Shown one piece after another: positions 1 through 8,579 of a DNA stretch of 37,677 nucleotides. How positions within the stretch are numbered: position 1 is the stretch's first letter; every line of letters begins with the position of its first letter. The DNA is from Vulcanimicrobiota bacterium (GTDB lineage Bacteria; Vulcanimicrobiota; Vulcanimicrobiia; Vulcanimicrobiales; Vulcanimicrobiaceae), in contig DAHXOK010000009.1 of the NCBI GenBank assembly GCA_027364935.1, forward strand, positions 14,657-52,333. Reading direction: 5' to 3'. Below the pieces are notes generated by a model. It did not search any database. It was given only the letters and a program-made list of their open reading frames with translations, and was not told where the DNA came from. A program made the position numbers and the translations under genes.

Positions 1-117
1 CTCCGTCATGCCGAAGTTGCTCCAAGGATGCCAGGGCAAGATGAGGTCCGGCGCCGTGTAGGCGAGGGAGACCGCCGTCAGTGCCACAACGACGACCGTC
101 CGGAGCTGCGCGTTCAC
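1..117 (-). CDS. N-terminus of a membrane or exported protein (partial)
   Basis: An open frame of 39 codons runs off the left edge of the window. It begins with GTG and reads as a short N-terminus followed by a hydrophobic stretch (LRTVVVVALTAVSLAY) and then APDLILPWHPW. This looks like a signal anchor or first membrane segment. An in-frame TAA lies upstream of the GTG and no ATG intervenes, so the start is fairly constrained, although no good ribosome binding site is visible. The gene diverges from the multicopper oxidase, with about 100 bases between the two starts. It is too short for a family assignment, and it is absent from the ORF track because it is truncated. Confidence 0.5.
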   Translation of the reverse strand, partial: MNAQLRTVVVVALTAVSLAYTAPDLILPWHPWSNFGMTE

Positions 118-217
118 GCGGAGTCTTTTCGACGCGCGGACTCGCGCATCTTAGTCGCAGGCGAGGATGGACTTCGGGCAACGGCGCGGAAGCTCGAGCG
201 TACTGGAGGTGTCTTTA

Positions 218-2116
218 ATGAGGAGCCGGTTTCTTGTGTGGTTCGTACCCGTGCTCGTCCTCGCGTGGACTGGCGGCCCGGCGCTGCGGGCCCCTGCGGC
301 TACGCAATATGCGCGCAACGCCTGCGGCCCCTCTGTCGCATCTCACGACGTTCAAGAGCCCCCGGACGTCGAGATGTGGAACGCGCCGCTCAACGCAGCG
401 GGCGAGCACGAGCTGATCCTCGCGGTACATCGGGATGGCGATCGATTCTGCTTCCGCTATACGTGGGACGGCGTCGTACGGACCGTGGCGCCGACGATTC
501 GCGTTCGGCGCGGCGAGCATTTTGCCATCCGGATCGCGAACGACATCGTGGGCCCGAGCGCGGGTGAATCCGCGGCCTCGACGGCGTTGCCGCCGTGCAA
601 GCCGATGTCCATGCCGGCGGTGCCCATGCAGCACTGGGTCGGGTACCTCAACCATATCATCGACGACCGTTACGTCCACATGCATGCCGTCGACACGAAC
701 CTGCACCTGCACGGATTCGAGGGACCAGCCTCGATGGAGAACGTCTTCCTCTCGACGTTGAGCACGCCGATGCACGCCTGTGAGTACGACGTCACGGTCC
801 CGCGCACGCAGCCTCCCGGAACCTATATCTACCACACGCACTCGCACGGGTCTTCCGACGTGGAGGTCGCGGGGGGACTCGACGGCGCGTGGATCGTCGA
901 GCCGGACGCGCCGCAGCTTGCTCGCTCCGCCGAGCACGTGCTCGTTTTGCGCTATCGCGTTCCGTTCGTGCTCGACAATCCGTTTGCGCCGAACGAGGAC
1001 GCGTACGTGCGCGCGTCCGCGGCGCACGAGGGATCGCTCCGCCCGGCATCGCCGATCGCGTACGACCCATTCAATCCACCGCCGTGGCCCGTGACCTATC
1101 CGATGCGGGCGGGAGGCGTCGCAATGGATCCGACAGGTTGCAACGGTGTTGTGTCGGAGTCGCTGGTCAGCGTCGACGGCGCAGATGCCCCGGCATCCAT
1201 GACGGTTCCCGCCGGTCAAACGCAGCTTCTGCGGCTCGTGAACGGGACGTCCGATTCCCCCAAGCTCTTGGTACTACGCGATGCTGCGGGCAACGTGCAG
1301 GGCCTTCACGTCGTCGGACTCGACGGCGTGCCGGTTTCCGGCGACGTAGAGCACCCGCTTTCGGGCTACCTCGCCTTGAAGGAGCTCATGCTTTCGCCGA
1401 TGTCGCGCGCCGACATCGTGCTCACGATGCCGCCGGGCGCAACGTACACGCTCTCCGGCGAGCCCTACTGCGAGGGCAAAGACGCATTCTTCCAGATGCA
1501 TCACGACTTGCTCCGCATCCACGCCGCCGCCGCGACCTCCAGTGTAGCCGGCACGATCGATTCCGCGCAGCTCGACCCTTCGAACACACCGGCGGCGCGG
1601 CTCGTTGCATTTGCGCGCACGCATCCCTCGCTCATCCACCGTCGCGCCATCACGTTCACGGAGTACCTCTTCCCCAAGCGCGGACGCGTGCCGATGCACT
1701 ACGGATTCTATATCACCGATACCACGAATACGAACTTCCACGAGCATCCGTTCTGGCCGATCTACCGCGATGGAGCGACGGTCCCCTCGACGCCAGACAT
1801 TGTGGTGCAGCAGGGCGCGATCGAGGAATGGGATCTCGTCAACGCGACCATGGAGACGCACGCATTTCACATTCACCAGATGGCGTTCGTACAAGAGCAC
1901 AGCTATACGGGCGTGCCGGTAACGGTCGACACCGTATTCGTTCCGATTGGGAGCCTACTGCCGAATCGGGAGAACCCGAACTATCCGCTGGTCAAGCCCA
2001 GCATCACGAGAATACTGCTCGATTTCCGCCACGTGCCCAAGGGGGAGTTCGTGTTCCATTGCCATATGCTCTTTCACGAGGATCACGGCATGATGGGAAT
2101 CATCCGAGTCGAATAG
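218..2116 (+). CDS. Secreted multicopper oxidase
   Basis: The 632-residue product is a periplasmic or extracellular copper oxidase of the SufI/CotA/bilirubin-oxidase superfamily. It would couple oxidation of a substrate (metal ion, phenol or organic) to reduction of O2 to water. The copper-site motifs are complete. NLHLHG (H163, H165) and YHTHSHG (H206, H208) give the first two T2/T3 pairs. HAFHIHQ (H548, H551, H553) and HCHMLFHEDHGMM (H614, C615, H616, H620, M625) give the T1 site and the remaining T2/T3 ligands. A signal peptide covers about residues 1-28. The annotated start is preceded by GGAGGT seven bases upstream, so it is preferred over the longer ORF-track start at 167. A Met-rich loop (CKPMSMPAVPM, near 127-137) could bind Cu(I), but this is inference. 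The substrate cannot be told from sequence. The gene converges on nrdJ with 12 bases between stop codons. Confidence 0.9.
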   Translation: MRSRFLVWFVPVLVLAWTGGPALRAPAATQYARNACGPSVASHDVQEPPDVEMWNAPLNAAGEHELILAVHRDGDRFCFRYTWDGVVRTVAPTIRVRRGEHFAIRIANDIVGPSAGESAASTALPPCKPMSMPAVPMQHWVGYLNHIIDDRYVHMHAVDTNLHLHGFEGPASMENVFLSTLSTPMHACEYDVTVPRTQPPGTYIYHTHSHGSSDVEVAGGLDGAWIVEPDAPQLARSAEHVLVLRYRVPFVLDNPFAPNEDAYVRASAAHEGSLRPASPIAYDPFNPPPWPVTYPMRAGGVAMDPTGCNGVVSESLVSVDGADAPASMTVPAGQTQLLRLVNGTSDSPKLLVLRDAAGNVQGLHVVGLDGVPVSGDVEHPLSGYLALKELMLSPMSRADIVLTMPPGATYTLSGEPYCEGKDAFFQMHHDLLRIHAAAATSSVAGTIDSAQLDPSNTPAARLVAFARTHPSLIHRRAITFTEYLFPKRGRVPMHYGFYITDTTNTNFHEHPFWPIYRDGATVPSTPDIVVQQGAIEEWDLVNATMETHAFHIHQMAFVQEHSYTGVPVTVDTVFVPIGSLLPNRENPNYPLVKPSITRILLDFRHVPKGEFVFHCHMLFHEDHGMMGIIRVE

Positions 2117-2128
2117 GCTGTCGCCTTA

Positions 2129-5100
2129 CTAGCTGCATCCCGACGTCGCGCCGCAAGAATCGCACTTCTCGCAGCTGCCGTTGCGTACCATCGTGAGCTG
2201 GCCGCATTCGGGGCAGGCGTTCCCGGTGTAGCCCTTCGCGCGGGCGGCGGTAACCTGCTCGGTGCGCGTCGCGGTGGCCACGCCGGTCGTGGCTGAAAGC
2301 GGCGAAGCGCGGTGCGGCACGGCATTGTGCGCGTCTTCGTGGGCTCGCGTCCAACCGAGGTGCAAGTGCTCGCTCACCGGGTGCAGACTCTCCGCGACTC
2401 CCGCCGGGCGCACGTGAACCTCTCCGACTTCCTCGGCAACGTACTCTTCGTCGGTACCGGGACCCATGGCGTCCATCTCCATCGACGGCTGCACGTGCGC
2501 GAGATCGTATCGGCCCAGATACGTGACCGCGAGCTCGCGGAAGATGTAGTCGAGAATGGAGGTCGCCATCTTGATGTGATCGTGACCCACGACCGGCCCA
2601 TTGGGCTCGAAGCGCGTGAACGTGAATGCTTCGACGAACTCTTCGAGCGGCACGCCGTGTTGTAATCCGAGCGAGATTGCAATCGCGAAGTTGTTCATCA
2701 ACGAGCGGAAGGCCGCGCCCTCCTTGTGCATGTCGATGAAGATCTCGCCGAGCTGGCCGCCCTCGTACTCGCCGGTGCGCAGGTAGACCTTGTGGCCGCC
2801 GACGATCGCCTTCTGCGTGTAACCGCTACGGCGCTCCGGGAGTCTGCGGCGGCGAGCGATGTACCGATAGACGATGCGTTCGGCGATCTGCAAAGGCTGT
2901 GCGTACGGCTGCTGCGCGAGCGAGGAGTTGTCGTCAACGTCGCTCTCGCTACCGAGATCGTAGCTCCCCGCGAGCGGTTGCGAGAGCTTCGAGCCGTCGC
3001 GGTAGAGGGCGACCGCCTTGACCATGCGCTCCCACGAGTAGCGGTACGCTTCTTTGACGTCGTCGATGGTCGACATCTGCGGAAGGTTGATCGTCTTCGA
3101 GATCGAGCCGCTGATCGACGGTTGCGCCGCCGAGAGCATATCCACATGTGCGAGCGGGCGAATGAAGCGTGTGCCGTACTTCCCGCACGGCGTCGCGCAG
3201 TCGAAGACGGGAAGGTGCTCGTCCTTGAGATAGGGCGCCCCCTCGAGCGTCATGCGGCCGCAGATGTGTCCCGAGGCCTCTTCGATTTGCTGGGGCGTAA
3301 AGCCGAGGCCGTCGCGCAGCAGCGAGAAGTTCCAGTCGGAAATCTGCTCCTCGGTGAGACCGAGCTTGGTCTTGCAGAACTCGTCGCCGAGCACGAAGCG
3401 ATTGAACGCAAAGGGAAGCTCGAACGCGGTCGGCAGTGCCGCTTCGACGCGGGAGAGAATCTCTTCGTCAAAACCTTTGGCGCGCAGCGTCGCGCGATTG
3501 ACGTGCGGCGCGCCTTCGAGAGTGCCCGTTCCCTTCGCATACGTCTCGATAGCGGCAATCTGTTCGTCTCCGTAGCCGAGGCGTCGCAGCGCGCACTCGA
3601 CCGACTCGTTGACGATCTTGAAGTACCCGCCGCCCGCGAGTTTCTTGAACTTCACGAGTGCGAAGTCCGGCTCGATGCCCGTCGTGTCGCACCCCATAAC
3701 TAACGCTATGGTACCCGTGGGTGCAATGACGGTGGTTTGCGCGTTGCGGAAGCCCGCGACCTCGCCGATCGCGAGTGCGTCGTCCCACAGCGAGCGCGCG
3801 AGCTCCCACGTTTTTTGCGTGAAGAGCGTCGGAGTTTGCGCTACGGGCGCGATCGTGAGCCCCTCGTACTCCTCCGTCTTCGCCCGATGCGCAAAGCGCC
3901 GATGGTTGCGCATGACGCGCAGCATGTCCTGGGCGTTCCTCGTGTAGCGTGGGAAGGCTCCAAGCTGCTGCGCCATCTCTGCAGAGCAGCGATATGCCGC
4001 GCCGGTCATGAGAGACGTTATTGCGGCGCACCAATCGAGCGCGTACAGCGAATCGTACGGCAGTCCCATACGCATGAGCAGCGTGCCGAGATTGGCGTAA
4101 CCGAGACCAAGCGTGCGGAAATCGTACGACTTCTGCGCGATGACGCGGCTTGGAAACTGCGCCATGAGCACGGAAACTTCCAACGTGAACGTCCAGATGC
4201 GGCATGCCTCCGCAAAACGCGCGGCGTCGAACTCACCGCGTTCGGTCTCGAACGTGACGAGGTTCAAGCTTGCTAAATTGCATGCTGTATCGTCGAGAAA
4301 TAGATATTCGGAACAGGGGTTACTGGCGTTGATGCGACCGTCGCTCGGGCACGTATGCCACTCGTTGATGGTCGTGTCGAACTGCACGCCGGGATCGGCG
4401 CATTGCCACGCAGCAGTACCGATCTGTTCCCACAACTCGGATGCCGGGACGGAGCGAGCCACGCCGCCGTCGGTTCTGCGAATCAACTCCCACGATCCCC
4501 CGGAATCGAGCGCCGCGAAGAACTCGTTCGGGATGCGAACGGAATTGTTGGAGTTCTGCCCGGAAACCGTGCCGTAGGCGTCGCCGTCCCAGTTGACGTC
4601 GTACGTGTCGATATCGAGCGCCGTGTAGCCTTGCTTTGCAAAGTCGAGCGCGTACTGCACGTTTGCGGAGGGAATGCCCGCGACGAGCGCATCGCGGAGC
4701 GCGGATTTCAGGCCGGCGTTCAGCGTCGGGTCGAGGCGCGCGTTCTCGGGCACCGTCTGATCGTGTGCGGCGCCCATGATGGCGTTGAGATGTTTCTCGA
4801 TCGTCAGCGATCCGGCGACGAGCGCGGAGACCTTTTGCTCCTCGCGCACCTTCCAGTTGATGAACTGCTCGATATCGGGATGGTCGAGATCGAGCACGAC
4901 CATCTTCGCCGCACGTCGCGTCGTGCCGCCGGACTTTATCGCTCCTGCCGCGCGATCGCCGACGCGCAAAAAGGACATGAGCCCGGAAGACGTTCCGCCG
5001 CCGGAGAGCTTCTCGCCGGAGCCGCGCAGCTTAGAGAAGTTCGAGCCAGTTCCGCTCCCGAATTTAAAGATGCGCGCCTCGCGCACCCAGAGATCCATGA

Positions 5101-6208
5101 TCCCGCCTTCGTTGACGAGATCGTCGTCGACGCTCTGAATGAAGCAGTTGTGTACGACGACGTTGTTCGTCAAAAACGTGTGGCTTACGGTTTCGATATC
5201 ATAGACGGGCACGGGTTGCGGGAGTTGATCGATCGCGACAATGTCGACGGCGTGAATCTCGAGCACGGCGGTGGCGAGGGACGACCCGGTGCCCGCGGAC
5301 GAGACCTGCGGCAACGGCGTGGGGTCGATGCCGTTGCGGGCGAAGAGCACGTCGCCGGCCTGCAGGTCGCCGAGCTGGCGCCAGCGCGCAGTCGTGCCTT
5401 GCTGTGAATAGACGCGGTGATCGGGCGTCGCTTCGATGTACGTGCCGTTGGCCAAATGCACGCGGAGCACGGGCTTGATCCCGGTACGCTTGGCGGCGAC
5501 GATGCGCGTCGTTCCGCGCGCGTCATAGACTTCGAGGCCGACGAGCCTGCGCTCGACGATGTGGCCGATCGGAACGGGACCGTCCGGCGTGGAGACCGGC
5601 GCCCAGTACGGGAGGCACGCGTGCGGTGCGGGGTGCTCGTAGGCGCTCGTGGAGCGAACGAGCTCTGCGTTCGCGGGATCGACGAAGAAGTGTCCTTGGG
5701 CCGGCCCCGAGATGCCGTACGCCCAGTGCAGGCCGGTGTTGAACCACTGCGGCGAGTTGGGCGCGCCGATCTGTCGGGCCAGCATGGCGCACATCTCGTC
5801 GTAGTAGGTGCGGGCATCGCTCTCCGAATCGAAGTACCGGTGCTTCCAAGCCCAGTAGGCCCAGCAGCCCGCGAGCCTATTGAAGACCTCGCGCGAGTCG
5901 AGCTCGCCGCCGAACTGCTCGCTGCGCGGCAGTTTTTCCAGCGCCTCGTCGTCGGCCGCCGATCGCTGCAGCCATTCGGGGACGCCCTCTTCCTGGACGC
6001 GCTTGAGTGCACGCGGGACGCCGGCTTTGCGACAATACTTTTGCGCGAGCACGTCGACCGCGACCTGACTCCACTCCGTCGGGACCATGACACCCTGCGC
6101 TTCGAAGATGACCGAGCCGTCCGGATTGACGATTCGCGACGTTCGCGGCTCGAAGATCAACCCAAAATAGGGGTCGTTCGGGGTAGAATAAGTGCGGCGA
6201 AACTTCAT
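2129..6208 (-). CDS. nrdJ: Class II (adenosylcobalamin-dependent) ribonucleotide reductase precursor with intein
   Basis: This enzyme reduces ribonucleotides to deoxyribonucleotides using a B12-generated thiyl radical, independent of oxygen. The translated precursor is 1359 residues and becomes 1202 after removal of the 157-residue intein. Family motifs include [18 protein letters not shown] (C632, the expected thiyl-radical cysteine), ACNLASLNL (C643, eleven residues later as in the family), [11 protein letters not shown] and [11 protein letters not shown]. The cysteine-rich tail (CPECGQ, then [14 protein letters not shown]) is typical of large NrdJ proteins and probably re-reduces the active site. 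The ORF track extends the frame to 6802. The start chosen here ([16 protein letters not shown]) has GAGGAG about eight bases upstream and matches family N-termini. Two NrdR-like boxes lie just upstream, so NrdR repression is likely. The region upstream of 6208 in the same frame overlaps the divergent gene and is not coding. Confidence 0.96.
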   Translation of the reverse strand: MKFRRTYSTPNDPYFGLIFEPRTSRIVNPDGSVIFEAQGVMVPTEWSQVAVDVLAQKYCRKAGVPRALKRVQEEGVPEWLQRSAADDEALEKLPRSEQFGGELDSREVFNRLAGCWAYWAWKHRYFDSESDARTYYDEMCAMLARQIGAPNSPQWFNTGLHWAYGISGPAQGHFFVDPANAELVRSTSAYEHPAPHACLPYWAPVSTPDGPVPIGHIVERRLVGLEVYDARGTTRIVAAKRTGIKPVLRVHLANGTYIEATPDHRVYSQQGTTARWRQLGDLQAGDVLFARNGIDPTPLPQVSSAGTGSSLATAVLEIHAVDIVAIDQLPQPVPVYDIETVSHTFLTNNVVVHNCFIQSVDDDLVNEGGIMDLWVREARIFKFGSGTGSNFSKLRGSGEKLSGGGTSSGLMSFLRVGDRAAGAIKSGGTTRRAAKMVVLDLDHPDIEQFINWKVREEQKVSALVAGSLTIEKHLNAIMGAAHDQTVPENARLDPTLNAGLKSALRDALVAGIPSANVQYALDFAKQGYTALDIDTYDVNWDGDAYGTVSGQNSNNSVRIPNEFFAALDSGGSWELIRRTDGGVARSVPASELWEQIGTAAWQCADPGVQFDTTINEWHTCPSDGRINASNPCSEYLFLDDTACNLASLNLVTFETERGEFDAARFAEACRIWTFTLEVSVLMAQFPSRVIAQKSYDFRTLGLGYANLGTLLMRMGLPYDSLYALDWCAAITSLMTGAAYRCSAEMAQQLGAFPRYTRNAQDMLRVMRNHRRFAHRAKTEEYEGLTIAPVAQTPTLFTQKTWELARSLWDDALAIGEVAGFRNAQTTVIAPTGTIALVMGCDTTGIEPDFALVKFKKLAGGGYFKIVNESVECALRRLGYGDEQIAAIETYAKGTGTLEGAPHVNRATLRAKGFDEEILSRVEAALPTAFELPFAFNRFVLGDEFCKTKLGLTEEQISDWNFSLLRDGLGFTPQQIEEASGHICGRMTLEGAPYLKDEHLPVFDCATPCGKYGTRFIRPLAHVDMLSAAQPSISGSISKTINLPQMSTIDDVKEAYRYSWERMVKAVALYRDGSKLSQPLAGSYDLGSESDVDDNSSLAQQPYAQPLQIAERIVYRYIARRRRLPERRSGYTQKAIVGGHKVYLRTGEYEGGQLGEIFIDMHKEGAAFRSLMNNFAIAISLGLQHGVPLEEFVEAFTFTRFEPNGPVVGHDHIKMATSILDYIFRELAVTYLGRYDLAHVQPSMEMDAMGPGTDEEYVAEEVGEVHVRPAGVAESLHPVSEHLHLGWTRAHEDAHNAVPHRASPLSATTGVATATRTEQVTAARAKGYTGNACPECGQLTMVRNGSCEKCDSCGATSGCS
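5147..5617 (-). other. Mini-intein (157 residues) inside NrdJ
   Basis: The insert begins at Cys198 ([13 protein letters not shown], block A) and ends VVVHN (block G) immediately before Cys355 of the host protein. Block B is visible as ATPDHRVYS (the TxxH motif). Block F is [17 protein letters not shown]. The insert joins PHA to CFIQSVDDD of the host, and removing it restores a normal NrdJ sequence. There is no room for a LAGLIDADG homing endonuclease, so this is an endonuclease-free mini-intein that is probably immobile but splicing-competent: N-terminal Cys, penultimate His, terminal Asn and Cys+1 are all present. The +1 nucleophile coincides with the first conserved active-site cysteine of the reductase. 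Confidence 0.95.
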
Positions 6209-6223
6209 GCGCAGTAGCTCCTC

Positions 6224-6239
6224 GGGGCATCTATTGTGG
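6224..6239. promoter_or_regulatory. Proximal NrdR-box-like site (half-conserved)
   Basis: The right half (TATTGTGG) matches the conserved half of the palindromic NrdR box acaCwAtATaTwGtgt, while the left half is degenerate. Its centre lies 32 bases from the centre of the stronger neighbouring site, about three helical turns. That is the spacing expected of paired NrdR boxes. It sits 16 bases upstream of the nrdJ start codon. Confidence 0.55.
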
Positions 6240-6255
6240 CATATTTTCGCTAGAA

Positions 6256-6271
6256 CCACAAGATATTGTGG
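6256..6271. promoter_or_regulatory. Distal NrdR-box-like operator
   Basis: ACCACAA-GATA-TTGTGGT is a perfect inverted repeat with 7-base arms. The inner 16 bases (CCACAAGATATTGTGG) fit the NrdR consensus closely, including the invariant C, A, AT and G positions. NrdR is the zinc/ATP-cone repressor of ribonucleotide reductase genes. The site lies between nrdJ and the divergent HAD gene and could affect either, but the pairing and gene identity point to nrdJ. Confidence 0.75.
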
Positions 6272-6379
6272 TGGCCCAGTGGAATCCTTGTGAGCCGGCT
6301 GTTGATGGCTGGGGATAGCGTTATTTAGCCTGTGGAGAGAACCGAGGATACCGAGGATAGCCGGTGCAAGAGCCGCCGG

Positions 6380-6859
6380 ATGCTCGGCCCGGACCGCTTT
6401 GCCCCGCGCCTTTCCGGGCTGCCGCTGGCGGAGCTCGAGGCCTCCGGGATTCGAGGGCTCATCCTCGACCTCGACAACACGTTGGTTTGCTGGGGCGAAA
6501 GCGAGATTGCGGAGGAGCATCTCGCGTGGGTGCGCAGCGCCCAGGAGCGCGGGTTTCGGCTCGTGATGCTTTCGAACAACTTCTCCGATCGCGTCACCGA
6601 GATCGCGCAGCGTATGGGCATTCCGTTCGTGGCGAATGCCTGCAAGCCGCTGCCGCTCGGGTTTCTGCGAGCGCTGCGCACGCTGCAACTTCCACGACGT
6701 CACGTTGCCGTCGTCGGCGATCAACTCTTCACCGACGTGCTCGGCGGAAAACTGTGCGGGCTCTATACGATTCTGACGGAACCGCTCGAAGCGAACGACC
6801 ATCCGATTACCAACGTCTTCCGGTTCTTCGAGCGTCTGATGTTACCGCAGCGGCGATGA
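6380..6859 (+). CDS. YqeG-family HAD IIIA phosphatase
   Basis: This 159-residue protein is a small cap-less haloacid dehalogenase-superfamily phosphatase. Motif I is DLDNTLV (D30 nucleophile, D32), motif II is SNN, motif III is the K of CKPLPLGFL, and motif IV is [11 protein letters not shown]. These match the YqeG group, some of which act as phosphatidylglycerophosphate phosphatases. The physiological substrate here is unproven. A GTG at 6332 gives a longer frame, but its extra 16 residues are charged and fall in an imperfect tandem repeat, so the internal ATG is preferred. Its stop overlaps the start of aroE (ATGA), so the two are translationally coupled. Confidence 0.85.
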   Translation: MLGPDRFAPRLSGLPLAELEASGIRGLILDLDNTLVCWGESEIAEEHLAWVRSAQERGFRLVMLSNNFSDRVTEIAQRMGIPFVANACKPLPLGFLRALRTLQLPRRHVAVVGDQLFTDVLGGKLCGLYTILTEPLEANDHPITNVFRFFERLMLPQRR

Positions 6860-7569
6860 AGCTTGCCGTCATCGGCGATCCCGTCGCGCACAGCCGGAGC
6901 CCCGAGATCCATCGCCGGCTCTTGCGAGAAGCGGGAATTGACGGCTCGTACGAAGCGATCCGCGTGCGCGCCGGCGGGACCGAAAGCGCTCTGCAGCGGC
7001 TAGCGGACGAGGGTTATACGGGCTGTAACGTGACGTCGCCGCTGAAAGAAGAAGCGGCGGCGGCGTGTGACGAGCTTTCGCCGTTATCCCAGCGCATCGG
7101 AGCGGTCAACACGATCGCGTTCGGCCGCGGAGCGTTTGGAACGACGACCGACGGCATCGGCGCTACGGCGGCGCTGCGGGCGCGTCTGGGCCCGCTCTCG
7201 GGGCGGGAGATCCTCGTGCTCGGCACCGGGCCGACGGCAAGGGCGGCGATCGCGCAGCTCAGCGACGACATCGTGCGGCTGTGGCTGTGGGGACGCGACG
7301 GAGCGAAGGTGGAGGCGTTGTGCGCACAGTTCGGATGTCTCGCCTACGCGCAAGGCGCCGACTTTGAAGGCGCGGTCTTCTCCGCGCTCGCTCCCTATGC
7401 GCGGCTCCCGGCGGAAATTGCAGCGACCCTGGCTCGCTCGCCGCTCGTAGTGGACGCAAACTACGGAGAACGGGCTACGCTCGGCGCGCAGCTCGGGCGC
7501 GACGTCGTCGACGGTTCGGAGATGCTGGAAGCACAAGCGCGCGCCTCGTTCGGCATTTGGCTCGGCTAG
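6856..7569 (+). CDS. aroE: Shikimate dehydrogenase
   Basis: AroE reduces 3-dehydroshikimate to shikimate with NADPH in aromatic amino-acid synthesis. Substrate-binding SRSP is near residue 13, the catalytic Lys64 lies in NVTSPLK and Asp99 in TTTDG. GAVNTI is conserved. GTGPTARA forms the nucleotide-binding loop, and the C-terminal signature GSEMLEAQARASFGIW is present. At 237 residues it is shorter than the usual 260-280, with the shortening in the nucleotide-binding half. The short form resembles compact AroE proteins, and all active-site motifs remain. The ATG overlaps the upstream HAD gene stop by four bases. Confidence 0.92.
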   Translation: MKLAVIGDPVAHSRSPEIHRRLLREAGIDGSYEAIRVRAGGTESALQRLADEGYTGCNVTSPLKEEAAAACDELSPLSQRIGAVNTIAFGRGAFGTTTDGIGATAALRARLGPLSGREILVLGTGPTARAAIAQLSDDIVRLWLWGRDGAKVEALCAQFGCLAYAQGADFEGAVFSALAPYARLPAEIAATLARSPLVVDANYGERATLGAQLGRDVVDGSEMLEAQARASFGIWLG

Positions 7570-7672
7570 CCGACGGCTGTGGACTTCGCGGGAGCGGCTG
7601 CGCTCGTGCGCGACTGCGCGCCCCCGCTTCGCGGGTCCCCGGAAATCTCGGGAGTTCGAGAGCGTGCACGAC

Positions 7673-7763
7673 TGGCGGAGAGGGGGAGATTCGAACTCCC
7701 GAGAGGCTTATCACCTCTGCTCGCTTTCCAAGCGAGTGCATTCAACCGCTCTGCCACCTCTCC
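7673..7763 (-). tRNA. tRNA-Ser (anticodon GGA)
   Basis: A class II tRNA with acceptor stem GGAGAGG/CCTCTCC, anticodon loop TTGGAAA (GGA, reading UCC/UCU), a long variable arm and T-loop TTCGAAT. Discriminator G is followed by an encoded CCA. Its first nucleotide directly follows the last base of the EAL-gene stop codon on the same strand, so the tRNA may be processed from that transcript. Confidence 0.95.
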
Positions 7764-8546
7764 CTAGCCCTTGAACACGAGGCCGCCTCGATGGTAGCGC
7801 TCGAAGAGTTCCTCGAACTCATCCGGCGGCAACGGCCGCCCGAAGAGATAACCCTGCGCGAGCTCGCACTCGCATTCGCGCAAGAACTCAGCTTGGGCCT
7901 CCGTCTCGACGCCTTCGGCTTGAACTTTGAGTCCCAGAGCATGCGCCATCGCGATAATCGCCGAGACGATCGCGAGATCGTTGCCGTAGTTCGGGATGTC
8001 GCGTACGAATGATTTGTCGATCTTGAGCTTGTCGATGGGGAAGCGCTTGAGATGCGAGAGCGACGAGTAGCCGGTACCGAAATCGTCCAGGGCGAGGCTG
8101 ATGCCCAAGTTCTTGAGCTGGCGCATGATCCCGATCGAGTCGTCGGCGTTCGTCATCGCGACCGTTTCGGTGATCTCGAACTCGAGGCAGTCCGGCCGGT
8201 ACTGAACGTTGGCCAGCATGCTTTCGATAGAGCGGACGAGGTTGTAGTGCACGAACTGACGCGCCGAGAGATTCACTTCGAGAAGGATCGGAACGTCGAA
8301 TCTCTTCTGCCACGCGAACGCCTGCTGCGTTGCGGTGCGCAGCACCCATTCGCCGAGCTGGACGATGAACCCGGAAGCCTCTGCCTGTGGAATGAAGGTG
8401 TCCGGCGGCGTGAAGGTGTTGTCCGGCTGCGGCCATCGGCACAAGGCTTCGCACCCGATGATCTCACCGGTCTGTAGATCGACCACCGGTTGGTAGAAGA
8501 GCACGAACTCGTTGTTCACCAGCGCGTTTGCGAACCGGCGATGCAT
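7764..8546 (-). CDS. Stand-alone EAL-domain cyclic-di-GMP phosphodiesterase
   Basis: The 260-residue protein is a single EAL domain that would hydrolyse c-di-GMP to pGpG. Metal and catalytic positions are present: CEALCRW (the EAL motif), NLSARQF, EITET, DDFGTGYSSL, KIDKSFV, EGVET and the terminal QGYLFGRP. It has no sensor, GGDEF or membrane segment, so any input must come from elsewhere. The frame is continuous with the upstream half-size aldehyde dehydrogenase: only that gene's TAG and 11 sense codons separate them, and a near-cognate start (CTG) in the gap is possible. The annotated ATG gives a domain that begins where EAL domains normally begin. Confidence 0.9.
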   Translation of the reverse strand: MHRRFANALVNNEFVLFYQPVVDLQTGEIIGCEALCRWPQPDNTFTPPDTFIPQAEASGFIVQLGEWVLRTATQQAFAWQKRFDVPILLEVNLSARQFVHYNLVRSIESMLANVQYRPDCLEFEITETVAMTNADDSIGIMRQLKNLGISLALDDFGTGYSSLSHLKRFPIDKLKIDKSFVRDIPNYGNDLAIVSAIIAMAHALGLKVQAEGVETEAQAEFLRECECELAQGYLFGRPLPPDEFEELFERYHRGGLVFKG

Positions 8547-8579
8547 CGGTTGGCGATAGCTCAGGGTAAGCGAACCTCT

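Noticed and set aside
889-2196. 435-codon ORF overlapping the multicopper oxidase in another frame
   Set aside because: It is an Arg-rich shadow of the oxidase gene, whose copper motifs fix the true frame.
6340-6359. Tandem ACCGAGGAT repeat before the HAD gene
   Set aside because: Only two short copies, with no link to any function. It merely makes the upstream GTG start of that gene less credible.
6209-6802. ORF-track extension of the nrdJ frame by about 200 residues
   Set aside because: It overlaps the divergent HAD gene and the NrdR-like sites, does not resemble NrdJ N-termini, and a good ribosome binding site marks the internal start.
7623-7635. CCCGC-TTC-GCGGG hairpin behind aroE as a terminator
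   Set aside because: The stem is short and no T tract follows on either strand. It remains possible but is not supported well enough to annotate.
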